From Eggerthella sinensis (lineage in GTDB: Bacteria > Actinomycetota > Coriobacteriia > Coriobacteriales > Eggerthellaceae), in contig NZ_PPTT01000013.1 of assembly GCF_003339815.1 (NCBI RefSeq), positions 1 to 64,000 of the forward strand: a stretch of DNA of 64,000 nucleotides, given 5' to 3'. Made by a program: the position numbers and the translations under genes. The notes below the pieces were generated by a model, which was not told the origin of the DNA, did no database searches, and was given only the letters and a program-made list of their open reading frames with translations. Positions within the stretch are counted from its first letter, which is position 1. The number at the start of each line of letters is the position of its first letter. Of this stretch, positions 1 to 9,021 are shown in pieces.

Positions 1-103
1 GAGGCAGGGATCACCCGGTCCCATTCCGAACCCGGCAGTTAAGCCTGCCATCGCCGAAAGTACTGCGGGTCCAGCCCGTGGGAGGACAGGACGTCGCGCT
101 CGC
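1..103 (+). rRNA. rrf: 5S rRNA, 3' part (5' end outside the window)
   Basis: The window opens inside a 5S rRNA. The conserved stretch CCCATTCCGAACCCGG lies near position 20, followed by the loop that reads AAGCCTGCC, the helix IV/loop E region with GTACTGCGGG and the closing GGGAGGACAGGACGTCGC. The 3' end is placed near 100-103 by comparison with the usual 5S fold and is approximate. A strong hairpin starts about 20 bases later, as expected at the end of an rRNA operon. The 16S and 23S genes would lie to the left, outside the window. Confidence 0.9.
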
Positions 104-124
104 GGAGGGCGTTTCAGCGCCGAG

Positions 125-156
125 GGGCCCCGGATCCGAGCGATCCGGGGCCCTTT
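125..156 (+). terminator. rRNA operon terminator hairpin
   Basis: A perfect 12-bp stem (125-136 pairs with 142-153, arm GGGCCCCGGATC) with a 5-base loop is followed by TTTC. It lies just after the 5S gene and fits an intrinsic terminator of the rRNA operon. Confidence 0.8.
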
Positions 157-164
157 CGCATGTC

Positions 165-200
165 GGGGCCCGTTCCCGGGAGGGGGCGGGCCCCTTCGCG
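165..200. terminator. second GC-rich hairpin between the rRNA and tail/lysis operons
   Basis: An 8-bp stem (GGGGCCCG at 165-172 with CGGGCCCC at 187-194) is followed on the plus strand by TTCGCGTTT. It sits between the rRNA terminator and the converging end of the endolysin gene at 210, so it may stop transcription from either side. There is no clean U-run on either strand. Confidence 0.45.
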
Positions 201-209
201 TTTCGGGGG

Positions 210-1196
210 CTAGAGGGCGACGATCCGCGCCCTGAAGGCGCCCGCGACGCCGCCGTCGCCGGCGAAGTCGTCGGCCGTGCCCCCGGCGTCGCGCAGGTCG
301 ACCATGTCGGGCAGGAAGCCGCAGCCCACGTCGGCCACGGCGTACTCGATGCCGAGCCAGCCGGTGGCCGCGGGATTCTGCGTCTCGTAGTAGCACCGCA
401 CGGCCGTGACGGGCGAGCCGTCGCCTGCGCAGCCATGTTCCCGATCGCTCGCATCGTAGCCCCGCACGGCGGGCAGCCACCCGTTTCGCTGCGTGCACGC
501 CTGGTACCAGCCGGGCATGTCGATGGCGAGGTAGAGGATGGGCGAGCCGTCGCCGGCGTAGTCGTCTCCCGATCCCGACGGGTCGTAATGGTTCACCATC
601 TCGGGAAGCCAGCCTTGCGCCTGCGAACAGACGCGGTAGCGCAGGTCGGGAATACTATGGTCTTGCGTTCCGTAGGACGGGGTGTCGTTGCTGCCTTCGC
701 CGATATAGCGTAGGATGCCGTTCCAAGGATAGTCGTAGTACGGCCGAGTATTGGATTCCTGGCCGGTTTGGTCGCCCTCGCGGCCTCCGATGATATCACC
801 GTTCTCATTGATGCTGAACTGCATGAGCACGTCGGGGACGGTCGTCTTGCACATCGCGGTGTGATCGCGTTCGTTGAGGTAGACGTCGCCAGGCTGCGCG
901 GTGTAGCTCATGGGTTCCCAGGAGAAGTTTCCCGTACTGCACATGCAGCTACGCATGTTTCCCGTGTAGGTGGCGCCGCCGCAATTAACGCCTGCGGCCT
1001 CGTAGGCGCTGATCACGCCTGACGAGCAGTCGCGGTCGCCCCCGGCGAAGCTGTACGCTTCCCCATCGATGACGAGCGTCTCGCGAATGCCGTTGCCCCA
1101 GCGGTTCGACCCCTGGCTGTAGCCATGCCCATTGTTGCCGTCGTGCGTGACGAGATGGTTCATGATGCGTACGGCTACTTCGTTCGGGGCGGCCAT
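210..1196 (-). CDS. Endolysin: Cys-His peptidase/amidase domain with three wall-binding repeats
   Basis: This 328-residue protein is probably the enzyme that cuts peptidoglycan for lysis. Residues about 1-120 form a Cys-His hydrolase of NlpC/P60 or CHAP type, with RDCSSG (Cys57) as the likely nucleophile and RDH (His112) as the partner. Three related C-terminal repeats (about 186-228, 230-270 and 284-328) each carry a GWLP or GFLP motif and most carry AGDGS; they look like a cell-wall binding module. Neither a signal peptide nor a membrane helix is seen, so export would depend on the holin next door. The start is chosen because its ATG overlaps the upstream stop as TGATG. The same frame stays open to 1499, but that extension lies under the holin gene. 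It is the last gene of the tail/lysis operon. Confidence 0.85.
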   Translation of the reverse strand: MAAPNEVAVRIMNHLVTHDGNNGHGYSQGSNRWGNGIRETLVIDGEAYSFAGGDRDCSSGVISAYEAAGVNCGGATYTGNMRSCMCSTGNFSWEPMSYTAQPGDVYLNERDHTAMCKTTVPDVLMQFSINENGDIIGGREGDQTGQESNTRPYYDYPWNGILRYIGEGSNDTPSYGTQDHSIPDLRYRVCSQAQGWLPEMVNHYDPSGSGDDYAGDGSPILYLAIDMPGWYQACTQRNGWLPAVRGYDASDREHGCAGDGSPVTAVRCYYETQNPAATGWLGIEYAVADVGCGFLPDMVDLRDAGGTADDFAGDGGVAGAFRARIVAL

Positions 1197-1843
1197 CAGC
1201 TGTTCCTCGCAATCTTCGCGATGCTGGCTCCCGCATCGACCTCGGGGATGCCTGCAATGCTCGTGAGCAGCGACACCACTGCCATCGTGGCCGCCACGCC
1301 CAGCATCTGCGCCCAATCGAGGCTTACGATGCTCACCATGTCGGCCCCGATCAGGGTCACCAACGCCTGCGCTGTAGTCTTGGTAGCGCGGATACAGGCT
1401 GCGCGAGCCCACTGGGTGAAGGTTGGGGTATCGTTCGTGCTCAAGGATGCTCCTTCGTCGGATTGGAAAGTATCTGGTGCGGAACGGTTTGTGGCACACA
1501 TGTGAAGTGAGGAAGCAATTTCGGCATTGCGCGCACGGGATCGCAGTGCGGGTTCGAGGTCTTCGAGCACGGAGTCGCGGGGCGCATCGCCTGGGATGAT
1601 CCCGCCGAAATCGACGAGCTTGCTCGATTCCAGGTGCGTTACCCAGTGGCCTCGCTCGGGCACATCGACCACGATGGCGACATCTTTGCCGCCGTTGGGG
1701 TGCTCGGTCACCACTTCTTCATTCGATTTCTCTTCCGCATCTACCACGTAGCGATGGAATGCGCGTCGCCAATCGCTGTTGATTTGACCTTTCGACAGAT
1801 CAGGATCGGTGAGTAGATTGTCGTTTTCGTCGAGTGTGATCAT
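1196..1843 (-). CDS. Two-part protein: unknown N-terminal domain plus r1t-like holin
   Basis: This 215-residue product has two parts. Residues 1 to about 115 are acidic and soluble, starting MITLDENDN, and are not recognised. Residues about 115-215 resemble small phage holins of the r1t type: a basic stretch (ARAACIRATKTTAQ), then two hydrophobic segments (ALVTLIGADMVSIVSL and LGVAATMAVVSLLTSIAG) and a short tail. Holins form pores that release the endolysin. The start at 1843 is supported by AAAGGA spaced 6 bases upstream. An in-frame ATG at 1501 could start the holin alone, but no ribosome site is visible before it. The order (fibre, holin, endolysin) fits a phage lysis cassette. Confidence 0.65.
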   Translation of the reverse strand: MITLDENDNLLTDPDLSKGQINSDWRRAFHRYVVDAEEKSNEEVVTEHPNGGKDVAIVVDVPERGHWVTHLESSKLVDFGGIIPGDAPRDSVLEDLEPALRSRARNAEIASSLHMCATNRSAPDTFQSDEGASLSTNDTPTFTQWARAACIRATKTTAQALVTLIGADMVSIVSLDWAQMLGVAATMAVVSLLTSIAGIPEVDAGASIAKIARNS

Positions 1844-1860
1844 GGTTAATCCTTTGTTCG

Positions 1861-2595
1861 CTACGCGGTGCGTCGCCACGCATAGAGGGTCTGGTAGGCT
1901 GGCATATTGTTCCAAGATTTTTTTTCAAGTGTTTTCTTCGATCCGATTGCTGGAGATCCGATGTCCGTCCATGCGGAGTCGTTTGTTGCGATGCAGGGCT
2001 GAGGAACGCTCTCCCCGTTCGTGTATTTGAGTCCTGAGTTGTATATGTAAGATGAGCTAAAAACTAGATTCATGGCGTGCGTATGGTTGAAGTCGATAAC
2101 AACACTGTTTGAGCCGCCGGTTGCGGTTCCGGCGTTGAAGTAGGGGAAACGGCCGGTGATCGCAGTCCAGGTTCCACCGAAAAGCGAGGCAGGGCTGGTG
2201 GAGACATAGCTGATGTACACGGCTCCTACCGGATAGGCGAGCAGAGCGATGGCCGCGGCTGTGGTGACGCCGGTGCCGCCTCGAGCCACGGGCAGCGTGC
2301 CGCTCGTGATATCGCTTGCGGCATGACGATGTGTTTTGGGCGCGAAGTCGTCGGAGGAGCGATCGCCGCCTACGACTGCAACCGCGAGCCATTCCGTTTC
2401 GGTTACCAGTAACGCGACTCGATCGCCTGCTTCGGGATGGCAGCAACGAACGGCGGGGATGGTGTCAGTTTGACCGTCGGGGCGAACCGTGATGGCTATC
2501 CCGGCATCGAGGGATGCCACCACCCCATATCGTATTTTGGGGGAGCGTTGGTGCGTACTGTCGGTCATCAATTGGGCAATTTCGAAGGTGTCCAT
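1861..2595 (-). CDS. Tail fibre / receptor-binding tip protein
   Basis: This 244-residue protein probably contacts the target cell. The N-terminal part would attach to the baseplate. The middle has the phage fibre repeat ITSGTLPVARGGTG. The C-terminal half begins PVGAVYISY and FGGTWTAI, the signature of short-tail-fibre and collar-like domains (T4 gp12 type). The start has AAAGGAG upstream. The C-terminal coding half is visibly more AT-rich than the rest of the operon and carries an A8 run on the coding strand (1918-1925 on the plus strand as T8), encoding EKKS. A one-base slip there would change the last 20 or so residues. The gene lies between the XhlA-like gene and the holin. Confidence 0.75.
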   Translation of the reverse strand: MDTFEIAQLMTDSTHQRSPKIRYGVVASLDAGIAITVRPDGQTDTIPAVRCCHPEAGDRVALLVTETEWLAVAVVGGDRSSDDFAPKTHRHAASDITSGTLPVARGGTGVTTAAAIALLAYPVGAVYISYVSTSPASLFGGTWTAITGRFPYFNAGTATGGSNSVVIDFNHTHAMNLVFSSSYIYNSGLKYTNGESVPQPCIATNDSAWTDIGSPAIGSKKTLEKKSWNNMPAYQTLYAWRRTA

Positions 2596-2610
2596 GTGCG
2601 GTTCTCCTTT

Positions 2611-2826
2611 CTATCGGCTGGTGATAACGGCGAACAGGGCTGTGACGAGGGCCGCCGCACACGAGGTGACGATGGCCCAGTACAGCCGCTGCAATTGCGA
2701 CAGGATTGCGTCCATGCGAGCAATGAGTTGCGTTTTCTCGAAGTCGCGCTCCTCGAGGTCGCCGACGCGTTTGTCCAGCCGCTCGAAGTGCTCAACATGA
2801 GCAATATGCTTATCGCAGCAGGTCAT
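2611..2826 (-). CDS. XhlA-like small membrane protein (lysis accessory)
   Basis: The 71-residue product has an N-terminal coiled-coil-like region (about 8-45, with EHFERLDKRVGDLEE) and one C-terminal membrane helix (WAIVTSCAAALVTALFAVI) followed by TSR. This layout is that of the haemolysin XhlA family, found beside holins and endolysins in many Gram-positive prophages and defective tail clusters such as PBSX. AAAGGA is placed well before the ATG. In sequence alone the family match is modest; position and topology make the case. Confidence 0.6.
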   Translation of the reverse strand: MTCCDKHIAHVEHFERLDKRVGDLEERDFEKTQLIARMDAILSQLQRLYWAIVTSCAAALVTALFAVITSR

Positions 2827-2850
2827 TCAAAAATCCTTTCGGTTCCTCGG

Positions 2851-3921
2851 CTACCTCCTTGTGCAGCGTTGGAATTGGGTGGTGCATTCCATGCCGGGGC
2901 GTAACGACATCGTTTGGCGCGTGGCCGCGAGATCGTTGCGTCGGATTCCGGCTTGGTCGTAGACGAAGTCGCACACCTCGCCCATGTTCATGGGGAGGAA
3001 CGCATGCGTGATCTCGAACGATTCAGCTACTGAGGTTTTGGCGGCAAGCAGCGCCTCGGCTTTGAGCATCAGGGCGCTTTCGCTTTCGATGTCGCTCATG
3101 CTCTCCTTATAGACGATGCGGCGTTGGCGTGTGACGGTTGAGAACGCGCTTGACGGATCGTCATTGACGGCCGTGGCGGTGAGCGGTTGTTCCTTACTCG
3201 CGTTGCTGCAGGTCACGGTCACCACGTTCGGCACTGAAAACGTATCGCACTCGCGCACGACACCGCTGCGATACACGCACGAGTCATCGTCGCGCATCGA
3301 GAAGGATGGCGCTCGGTCGGCCGGGTTGACGTAGGGCCTCAGCAGCACGTTGCCGAAACCGTCGCAGGTGGCGGATTCGAACCCTGCGAAGCTCATCAAC
3401 CAATTCAGCACGTCGAGCTTGCTTGCGCTCTCGTCGTCGAAGACCGCAGGGGACGATAGCTTTGCGCTTGCGGGCGTGGCGATCACGTTCAGCCCCGCCT
3501 CCTCGACGATGGTTCGTGCGGCCAGCAGTGCATCCTTGCCAGCGGGGAGGGCGAACGGAGCTTCGAACGCATCCTCGGCGAGCAGTTGGAGCACGCCGTA
3601 CAGGTCGGCCGTACCCTCCTCGATGGCGCCCCGATAGGTGCTCGAGGGCGTGGACACGAGGTATGTGCCGTGCGCGATGCTTACGCGTTCGCCCGTTTGG
3701 GGATCGAGGCTGTCGGAATACACGCGCAAGAGGTCGCGTCCGATTCGAGGCTCGTCGATGTATGTGAGCGAGCCGGATACCTTGATGGCGGTCAGGTCGT
3801 TTCGCTCGAGGGTGCCACCGGTGATTCCGGTGAGCTCCTCGACTTCCTCCCAACCCTGTTCGTCCCGATGGACGCGCACGTAGCGAAACGAATCGATGCG
3901 GCCGCTAGAGGACCAGTCCAT
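2851..3921 (-). CDS. Phage tail baseplate/hub-like protein
   Basis: The product has 356 residues. It looks like the tail hub proteins encoded after the tape measure and distal tail genes in siphophages, which form the baseplate and hold the fibres. It has no signal peptide or membrane helix. The N-terminus (DWSSSGRIDSFRYVRV) and the mainly beta content fit this, but no catalytic motif is visible. Its first 17 bases overlap the end of the upstream fibronectin-type gene, showing tight translational coupling. The name rests on gene order as much as on sequence. Confidence 0.6.
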   Translation of the reverse strand: MDWSSSGRIDSFRYVRVHRDEQGWEEVEELTGITGGTLERNDLTAIKVSGSLTYIDEPRIGRDLLRVYSDSLDPQTGERVSIAHGTYLVSTPSSTYRGAIEEGTADLYGVLQLLAEDAFEAPFALPAGKDALLAARTIVEEAGLNVIATPASAKLSSPAVFDDESASKLDVLNWLMSFAGFESATCDGFGNVLLRPYVNPADRAPSFSMRDDDSCVYRSGVVRECDTFSVPNVVTVTCSNASKEQPLTATAVNDDPSSAFSTVTRQRRIVYKESMSDIESESALMLKAEALLAAKTSVAESFEITHAFLPMNMGEVCDFVYDQAGIRRNDLAATRQTMSLRPGMECTTQFQRCTRR

Positions 3922-6478
3922 GCGCCCTCACCTTCCTTCCGCTCAGCTCGACACCGTTGACCAGCGGGTTTGCCGAAGATGTGGAAAGCTTGCACGTGAG
4001 ATGCGCGGGCTCGACGTCGCCATGGGGGTAGCGAACGATCTTGATGCCGCGGTCTTTGGCGAGTCGTTCGAAAGCGGCGGCCATCGACGGTGCGTCCGAC
4101 CATCCTTCCGGTGCCGTGTCCGTTCGCCACCAGACGCTGCCGGAGATTTCGGTGGACGTTTGCAGGGCTGAGCCGTAGAACACGAGCGGGTCTTCGCTGC
4201 CCTCGGTGTCGATGATCTCGCTGTCAGGCTGCCGATCGGTGTTCCATTCCACGTCCATGGCCATCTTGGCCACGTCGGCATAGCCGGATGCGGCGTCGAA
4301 ATTGACGAACACGAATCCGCGCGAAGGAACCGTGACAACCACTTCTTTTTCAGACGTAAGCCCGTTGTCGGTATACGCGGTGGCGATATAGGAAAGCGGC
4401 TGGTCGAGCGGCGGGTAGCAATCGACCGCGCCGGTACCCGACACCACTTTGTCCACGATGGGCACGAGCCTCCCGTCGGCGTTGCGTCGGAATATGCCGA
4501 GCGATGCCGTGTCGGGCAGGTTATCGCCATCGCGGTCGCCGGAGAAGCACGTGGCCGACACGCGTCCGTTGATGGAGTCCTGCTCAATGATGATCTCGGG
4601 AACGGCCGGTTCGAGGTAGTTGGTCGTGAACGTTCTCGTTGCGGAAGACGCGAGCGATGACGTGGATACGACCGCCACCGTGATGGTGAACGTCGAATTG
4701 TTCTTGGGAAGCATGTCCTTCGTTCCGATGTCGAGCGATGCGGTTGCTCCCGCGATGGTTCTCGTGAACAGCACGGAGCCATCGGCAGACTTCACCGTAA
4801 CGGTGGCTTGCTGCTGTGTTCCCGACGGATCGTTGTACGTCCAGGCCACGCGGACGGGCACGTCGGTGAGAGCTTGGCCGTCAACGGCGGGGGAGGAGAC
4901 GGAAACGCTTGGCATCTGGCAGACCCGAAACGCGCGCGTGCTCGACCATGCGCCGAAATCGGCATGGGCGCCCTTGGTGCGAACGCGCCAGGTCACCGTG
5001 GCGTTAATGCTCCACCCATTCGCGAGGTCGGCGGCGGTTTTGGAGTCTGAAACGACCGAGGTGGTCCAGGTTGCTCCGCCGTCGGTTGACGTTGCGATTT
5101 CGGCCTTCGATTGCGGGCTTCCGTCGATGGGATTGTGCGTCCACGCGAAGTGCACCGATTGTTGCGTTTTTGGCACCACGACGCCCGAGGCTGGCTCATT
5201 GAGCGTCGGCGCGGCGGGAGCAATGATGGTGATCACCTTGTTCGATGCTGCCGACCACGCGCTGGCGAGCGAACCGCGCGTGTTGCGCACGCGATAGTAG
5301 AAGGTGCCGCCGCCCGGCGTGTCGTCGAACGACGTCACGTTGGCGGACGTGATGGTGCGGATGGTTGCCCACGTTGCGGCGTCGGACGAACGCTGTACTT
5401 CGGCCGCCGTCGCGGTGAGCGCGGGGTTGTCCATGGTCACCGTGACGACGGTTTCCGTCTTGCGCGCCGCCACGACGTTGGACGGTTCGGTTGGGGTGTT
5501 GTACGTGGTGCTCGAGGCGGCGTAGCCACTGTATCCTGCAGCGTTGTTCGCGCGTACGCGATAGGCGTACGCGTGGTTGGAGCTCGTGCCGGTGTCGGCG
5601 TACGAAGTCGCGGAGCCCGAGACGCTGGCGATTTCCGCCCACGAACCGCCGTCCATGCTGCGCTCCACTTTGATAGTTGCGTACAGGCCCGACACGGACG
5701 TACCCAGCTTCCACGACACGGTGTTCTTGGTGTCGCTCACGCGCGTATTGGTGCACGCGGAGCAGGCGGGCGGCGTGGTGTAGGTGAATCCCGACGTGGC
5801 ATAGGCGCTCGTGCCGGATGCGTTGCTTGAGCGTACGCGGTAACGGTATACGTGGCCAGCGGTTGTGGTGCTATCGGCGTGCGAAGCGGAGCCTCCGCCG
5901 ATGCTGGCGATTTGGGCCCACGAGCCGTTGTCGATTTGCCGCTCGACGAGGATGGACGTGTAGGGATGCGTCGTGTCGGGGTGGTTCGTCCAACTGAGGT
6001 TCATGCGCGTGTCGCTTGCGCGCGAGGCCGAAAGCCCGGTGACGGGATTGGGCGCGTAAACAGGCAACGCAGGGATGGTGACGTTGACGAATACTTCAGC
6101 ATCGCCAGCCCATGCGCCATAACCGTTGACAGTCTCGCCCCATGCTTTACCCCAGCAGGCTACGGAGTAAGCTGAGGTTGTTCGGTTGAAAGGGCCGTAG
6201 GTGTGCTGCCCTTGGGCAATGGTGTCGCCTGCGTTGAGCACGCCGCGTCCCGCTTCATTCCAGTCGGCGCCGCGATTGCCCGCCGCTCCGTGACCGTCTT
6301 GCGTGACGACGCCGTACTGGTAGGCAGCCTCCCATGAACCAGCAGAACCCGATGTCGCCATGGCCTTGACGGTGATATATGCTTGCGTATCGTTCGAAGA
6401 GCTGATCCAGGCGTCGACGCCTACCTTCATCGCACGGCTGTCGCCGTAGGGTTTGCTCCATCCTGACCAGGTTGTCAT
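3905..6478 (-). CDS. Large tail protein with fibronectin type III domains
   Basis: This 857-residue protein follows the tape measure gene, where siphophage distal tail and central baseplate proteins are encoded. Residues about 140-420 hold three fibronectin type III repeats, each with a VERSxDGGSWAEIAS-like strand and a closing YRVRxxNAxG motif. The C-terminal 350 residues are unassigned and beta-rich. Fibronectin repeats in phage tail proteins are thought to bind surface sugars weakly. Its ATG overlaps the tape measure stop as TAATG. It is probably an exposed baseplate component. Confidence 0.7.
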   Translation of the reverse strand: MTTWSGWSKPYGDSRAMKVGVDAWISSSNDTQAYITVKAMATSGSAGSWEAAYQYGVVTQDGHGAAGNRGADWNEAGRGVLNAGDTIAQGQHTYGPFNRTTSAYSVACWGKAWGETVNGYGAWAGDAEVFVNVTIPALPVYAPNPVTGLSASRASDTRMNLSWTNHPDTTHPYTSILVERQIDNGSWAQIASIGGGSASHADSTTTAGHVYRYRVRSSNASGTSAYATSGFTYTTPPACSACTNTRVSDTKNTVSWKLGTSVSGLYATIKVERSMDGGSWAEIASVSGSATSYADTGTSSNHAYAYRVRANNAAGYSGYAASSTTYNTPTEPSNVVAARKTETVVTVTMDNPALTATAAEVQRSSDAATWATIRTITSANVTSFDDTPGGGTFYYRVRNTRGSLASAWSAASNKVITIIAPAAPTLNEPASGVVVPKTQQSVHFAWTHNPIDGSPQSKAEIATSTDGGATWTTSVVSDSKTAADLANGWSINATVTWRVRTKGAHADFGAWSSTRAFRVCQMPSVSVSSPAVDGQALTDVPVRVAWTYNDPSGTQQQATVTVKSADGSVLFTRTIAGATASLDIGTKDMLPKNNSTFTITVAVVSTSSLASSATRTFTTNYLEPAVPEIIIEQDSINGRVSATCFSGDRDGDNLPDTASLGIFRRNADGRLVPIVDKVVSGTGAVDCYPPLDQPLSYIATAYTDNGLTSEKEVVVTVPSRGFVFVNFDAASGYADVAKMAMDVEWNTDRQPDSEIIDTEGSEDPLVFYGSALQTSTEISGSVWWRTDTAPEGWSDAPSMAAAFERLAKDRGIKIVRYPHGDVEPAHLTCKLSTSSANPLVNGVELSGRKVRAHGLVL

Positions 6479-8733
6479 TACATCGCCCCCATTCGTATTT
6501 GTCGGCGGACGCCGTTCCAGAGCGTGCTTGCCGCCTTGGTGGCAACGAGATCTCCGGAGAGGTCCACCTTCTCAATCGTGTAGTAGTTGTTCGTCACGGC
6601 TGCGTTTGCGCCACCCGCTGGGGACAGCGCCGTCTGCAGGCTGAACCCGCCCATGAGGTTGCCAACGCCGCTGCGCGTCAGCTCCGACAGGTCGAGGCCG
6701 ACGGGCACCTCGATGGCGGGGATGTTGGTTTTCGCGGCATCTACCACGTCGTCGGCAAGGGCTTTCATTGTGGCCACGGCCTCGTTGGCCTTCGACGCGA
6801 TGCCGTTCGCGAAGCCTTCGGACACGTATCCGCCGATGGATTTGAACACCTTCGAAGGCGAAGCAATCCCCAGCAACGATTTCGCCCACCCGATAGCATC
6901 GTTTACCACGCCGCCGATGGCGTTGAGCACGCTTTGGGCGGCGTTCCCGACGCCTTCGGCAATGCCTTTCACGAGGTTCTCGCCGGCTGACACCATATCG
7001 CGAGCGAAGTCGCTCACCTTGTCGATGCCGTCGCGGATCAGGTTGCCGAGCGCATCCCTCAAAGCGCCGAGTACGTTCGGGACTGCGTCGGCGATCTTAT
7101 GGAAAAGGTCTTGAGCTGCCGTGCCCATCGAGCTCAAAAATGTCGACAGATGATCGATGCCGTTCTGGATAAGACTGCCCACTTTCGACAGCAAGGTGTC
7201 AAGAATCTTGGGCACTGAATCGGCGATGGCCATGAACAGCGTAACCGCCGCTGCCAGCAGAACGGGAATAAGCACCGGCAGGGCTTCGCACACCGCGTCG
7301 ATAACCGATGGTATGGCATCGACGAGGGCGGGAATGATAAGCGGCAGCGCCTCGACCAGAGCGGTGAACAGCTGCACGCCACCCTCGATCAGGTTTGGCA
7401 AGAACGTGACGAGCATCTCAACGAATCCGCTGATGAAGGCAGGCAGCTTCTCCAGCAACGGCGGGAGCACCTCGATGAGTGCATCGCCCAACGCCAGGAA
7501 AAACTGCAAGCCTGCTTCGAGAAGCGCGGGCATGTTCTCGATAAGCGCCGCGCAGATGCCTTCGATAAACGTAGGCAGCTGCTCTATGAGCAATGGCAGC
7601 ACTTCGGTTAGGGCGCCGACGATGGTGGTGAACAGCTGAATGCCGGAGGCGAGCAACGTGGGGGCGAGTTCGACGAACGCTTCGCCTAGCGAAGTGATCA
7701 TGTCGGCAAATCCTGCGATGAGCGTTGGAAGCACCTCGGGGAGCACGTCGACGATCTGCGCGAACGCATCGACGAACGCACTGGTGAATGCAGGCATCAT
7801 GGCCACAACTTCGTCGACGAACTGCGGAAGCGTATCGCTGATCTGCTGTGCAACAAGGGGGAGATTGTCGGTGACGTTCGTCAAATTGGCGATGGTTTCC
7901 CTGGCCATGTCTCCTACGCTCTTGCCGCTGTTGAGTGCGGAAAGGCCAAGCGCAAGCAGGCCTCCAGCCAATCCCGCAACGCCGGCAGTCGCGGCAGTGA
8001 TGCCTTTGGACATCCCGCCGGCAGCCGAGCCAATGCCGCTCAGCGTGGCGGACAGCGCTCCGCCCATCTTCTCGGAGATCCCCGAAAACTTCTTGGTGAT
8101 CACGCCGACGGCATCAGATGCCGCGGTGCCCATGGCGCTCGTGAAGGTGGAGAAAATCGGGCCGAGCTTTGACGTGATCGGTTCGAACTTCTTTGCGATG
8201 GCGTCGCCAATTCCGGAGAACAGGGAAACGACAGCGCTCTTCGCTTTTCCGAACACGCTGACGAATGGTGATGCAATCTTACTAATTGCTTCTCCAACTT
8301 GGGTTGCTTTCGATAGCGCAACCTCCTGTATCGACGTAACGACACCCTTGGCTTTGTCGATAACGCCGCTGAACTGTTTGGCAGCCTCTTCTCCCGTTAA
8401 CCGGAAAGCGAGAATGGCGCCGTCTTTGAATACGGCGAAGGATTCAAGAAGCGTGCTTGCCATATCCTTGGCCTTGCCGGCGATGGCTCCGGCGAGTTGA
8501 CTCATGGCGTTTTGGACGGTTTCCTGGGCTTCGAGCGCGTGCTTGACCACGTCGCTGACGCTGCTTGTGAGCGCGGTGAGATCTTTCGGTACGCCGGCGA
8601 TGTCGGCGAGCTTGGCGAATGCGGACTTGAGCAGGTCGAGCTGCTTGGTGGTGGCATCAACCAGAGATTTAACCGCTTCGTCAAAGCGACTGGTGTCGAG
8701 CTTCGGCTCGACGGTGACGTCGATCTCAGACAT
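6478..8733 (-). CDS. Tail tape measure protein
   Basis: The protein has 751 residues. Tape measure proteins set the length of the tail tube and help penetration. Evidence is the long alpha-helical, Ala- and Leu-rich sequence, with a helical first third, a Gly/Ala-rich hydrophobic stretch (MSKGITAATAGVAGLAGGLL) and then many amphipathic repeats of the form ALIEVLPPLLEKLPAF. Its place after two chaperone genes is typical. By the usual rule of about 0.15 nm per residue the tail would be roughly 110 nm. GGGGGAAG precedes the ATG. The frame is intact, which argues against decay. Confidence 0.85.
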   Translation of the reverse strand: MSEIDVTVEPKLDTSRFDEAVKSLVDATTKQLDLLKSAFAKLADIAGVPKDLTALTSSVSDVVKHALEAQETVQNAMSQLAGAIAGKAKDMASTLLESFAVFKDGAILAFRLTGEEAAKQFSGVIDKAKGVVTSIQEVALSKATQVGEAISKIASPFVSVFGKAKSAVVSLFSGIGDAIAKKFEPITSKLGPIFSTFTSAMGTAASDAVGVITKKFSGISEKMGGALSATLSGIGSAAGGMSKGITAATAGVAGLAGGLLALGLSALNSGKSVGDMARETIANLTNVTDNLPLVAQQISDTLPQFVDEVVAMMPAFTSAFVDAFAQIVDVLPEVLPTLIAGFADMITSLGEAFVELAPTLLASGIQLFTTIVGALTEVLPLLIEQLPTFIEGICAALIENMPALLEAGLQFFLALGDALIEVLPPLLEKLPAFISGFVEMLVTFLPNLIEGGVQLFTALVEALPLIIPALVDAIPSVIDAVCEALPVLIPVLLAAAVTLFMAIADSVPKILDTLLSKVGSLIQNGIDHLSTFLSSMGTAAQDLFHKIADAVPNVLGALRDALGNLIRDGIDKVSDFARDMVSAGENLVKGIAEGVGNAAQSVLNAIGGVVNDAIGWAKSLLGIASPSKVFKSIGGYVSEGFANGIASKANEAVATMKALADDVVDAAKTNIPAIEVPVGLDLSELTRSGVGNLMGGFSLQTALSPAGGANAAVTNNYYTIEKVDLSGDLVATKAASTLWNGVRRQIRMGAM

Positions 8734-9021
8734 GGGGCTTCCCCCTGTTCCTCATCTTGGCTGTTTGCATGGACTCCTCCTTCGTGGTCGATTGGGCCTG
8801 GCGCGCAGGCGCGTTTGTGGACGCCTGCGAGGGTTGTAGGATGCCAGCGGTGTCACCGACTGCCTGCGCAGCTTGCTTGGAACATGCCGGCGGGAAGACC
8901 ACGATATTCTTGCAGAAGTGCATTGATGCCCATGCGAGCGGGCGCGCTCAAGGCGCGCGTCGTGGACGGATATTGCCGCCTACGGGGCGTGAAGAGGCGG
9001 AGTGTTTTCGGAACCGGATGC
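8734..9021 (-). other. 288-base gap before the tape measure gene with possible tiny ORFs
   Basis: No convincing gene. Two short minus-strand frames exist: 8853-8933 (26 codons, containing LLQEYRGLPAG, which reads like the end of a phage protein) and 8726-8923 (65 codons, no ribosome site). The first could be a remnant of a small gene that normally sits between the chaperone and tape measure genes, disrupted when the membrane-protein pair next to it arrived. Confidence 0.3.

Noticed and set aside
1197-1499. Extending the endolysin start to 1499
   Set aside because: The extra part lies under the holin gene, while the ATG at 1196 overlaps the upstream stop and fits the domain start.
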